A DNA stretch of 14,090 nt, taken from contig JAYWFU010000121.1 in the NCBI GenBank assembly GCA_043778625.1, positions 1 to 14,090 of the forward strand, written 5' to 3'. The notes under the pieces are model-generated. The model did no database searches, was not told the origin of the DNA, and was given only the letters and a program-made list of their open reading frames with translations. Position 1 is the stretch's first letter. Every line of letters begins with the position of its first letter. A program made the translations under genes and the position numbers. The DNA is from JACMRI01 sp043778625 (GTDB lineage: Bacteria > Bacteroidota > Bacteroidia > UBA4408). Positions 13,996 through 14,090 of this stretch are shown piece after piece.

Positions 13996-14090
13996 ATACC
14001 AATTTGAAGTAATATATAGTCCAATTTTTTTTTTGTAATATTTTTTAGTATATTTGGACTATATAACAATTCATTTATGGCACGACCTAA
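13996..14090 (+). mobile_element. Insertion-sequence end, right-edge copy (transposase start runs off the window)
   Basis: An inverted copy of bases 2-96 with two differences in 95, both in the A/T run of the hairpin loop. The element begins ATACCAATTTGAAG at 13996, passes through the leader hairpin, and reaches an ATG at 14077-14079 opening M-A-R-P before the window ends. Upstream of 13996 the sequence is unrelated to the left copy's flank, which fixes the element boundary. As on the left, the transposase reads outward. Confidence 0.75.
14013..14065 (+). promoter_or_regulatory. IS leader hairpin with embedded promoter-like motif (right copy)
   Basis: Arms 14013-14024 and 14054-14065 pair over 12 bp (TATATAGTCCAA and its complement) with a 29-nt loop. 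TATATTTG (14049-14056) again fits the -7 consensus TAnnTTTG and ends 20 nt before the ATG. The loop is a run of ten T residues here. One of the two differences removes the TTTG found 18 nt upstream in the left copy, so this promoter may be weaker. Confidence 0.45.

Noticed and set aside
1..14090. A 14-kb composite transposon flanked by inverted IS copies
   Set aside because: The interior carries the core gene mnmG, parS sites and housekeeping protease, not cargo typical of transposons. Identical truncation at both edges is better explained by assembly ending in a multicopy IS.

Overview
The window looks like a chromosomal segment, or a whole assembly contig, from an AT-rich member of the Bacteroidota. 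Four things point there: a surface protein with SprB-type repeats and a CHU_C-like type B C-terminal domain for the type IX secretion system (T9SS); an Oar-like TonB-dependent receptor with an N-terminal carboxypeptidase-regulatory-like domain; a DUF2490-type outer-membrane protein; and A-rich leaders without Shine-Dalgarno sequences, with TTG/TAnnTTTG-type promoter matches. I cannot place it below phylum.

Layout. Positions 1-96 and 13996-14090 are inverted copies (93 of 95 bases identical) of one insertion-sequence (IS) end. In each, the transposase start (M-A-R-P-) reads out of the window. The left copy cuts into a decayed IS5-type transposase (97 to about 735). A REP-like hairpin follows. 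Next are a 1088-aa TonB-dependent receptor (+), a perfect 38-bp palindrome, and a 260-aa DUF2490 protein (+) with a TTG start. That gene converges on a 1288-aa T9SS surface adhesin (-) containing three almost identical 234-bp tandem units. An AT-rich gap leads to a 194-aa lipoprotein with a Pmp3/YqaE-like C-terminus (+), closed by a strong terminator. The last two genes are a 526-aa S41 C-terminal processing peptidase (+) and full-length mnmG (+). The final 470 bases have no gene and hold several GC-rich palindromes and the right IS end.

How the parts relate. Several products belong to the cell envelope: receptor, barrel protein, adhesin, lipoprotein and a membrane-anchored protease. The sequence does not show them to be one pathway, and most have their own promoter or terminator spacing. 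The clearest functional signal outside genes is a pair of perfect parS (ParB-binding) sites flanking the 130-bp ctp-mnmG gap. The second ends on the base before the mnmG start codon. With mnmG (gidA), often an origin neighbour, this suggests an origin-proximal location.

I found no CRISPR array, RNA gene, phage module or defence system. The most unusual items are non-coding: the parS pair, the 38-bp palindrome at a start codon, and the IS leader hairpin that encloses its own promoter-like motif.
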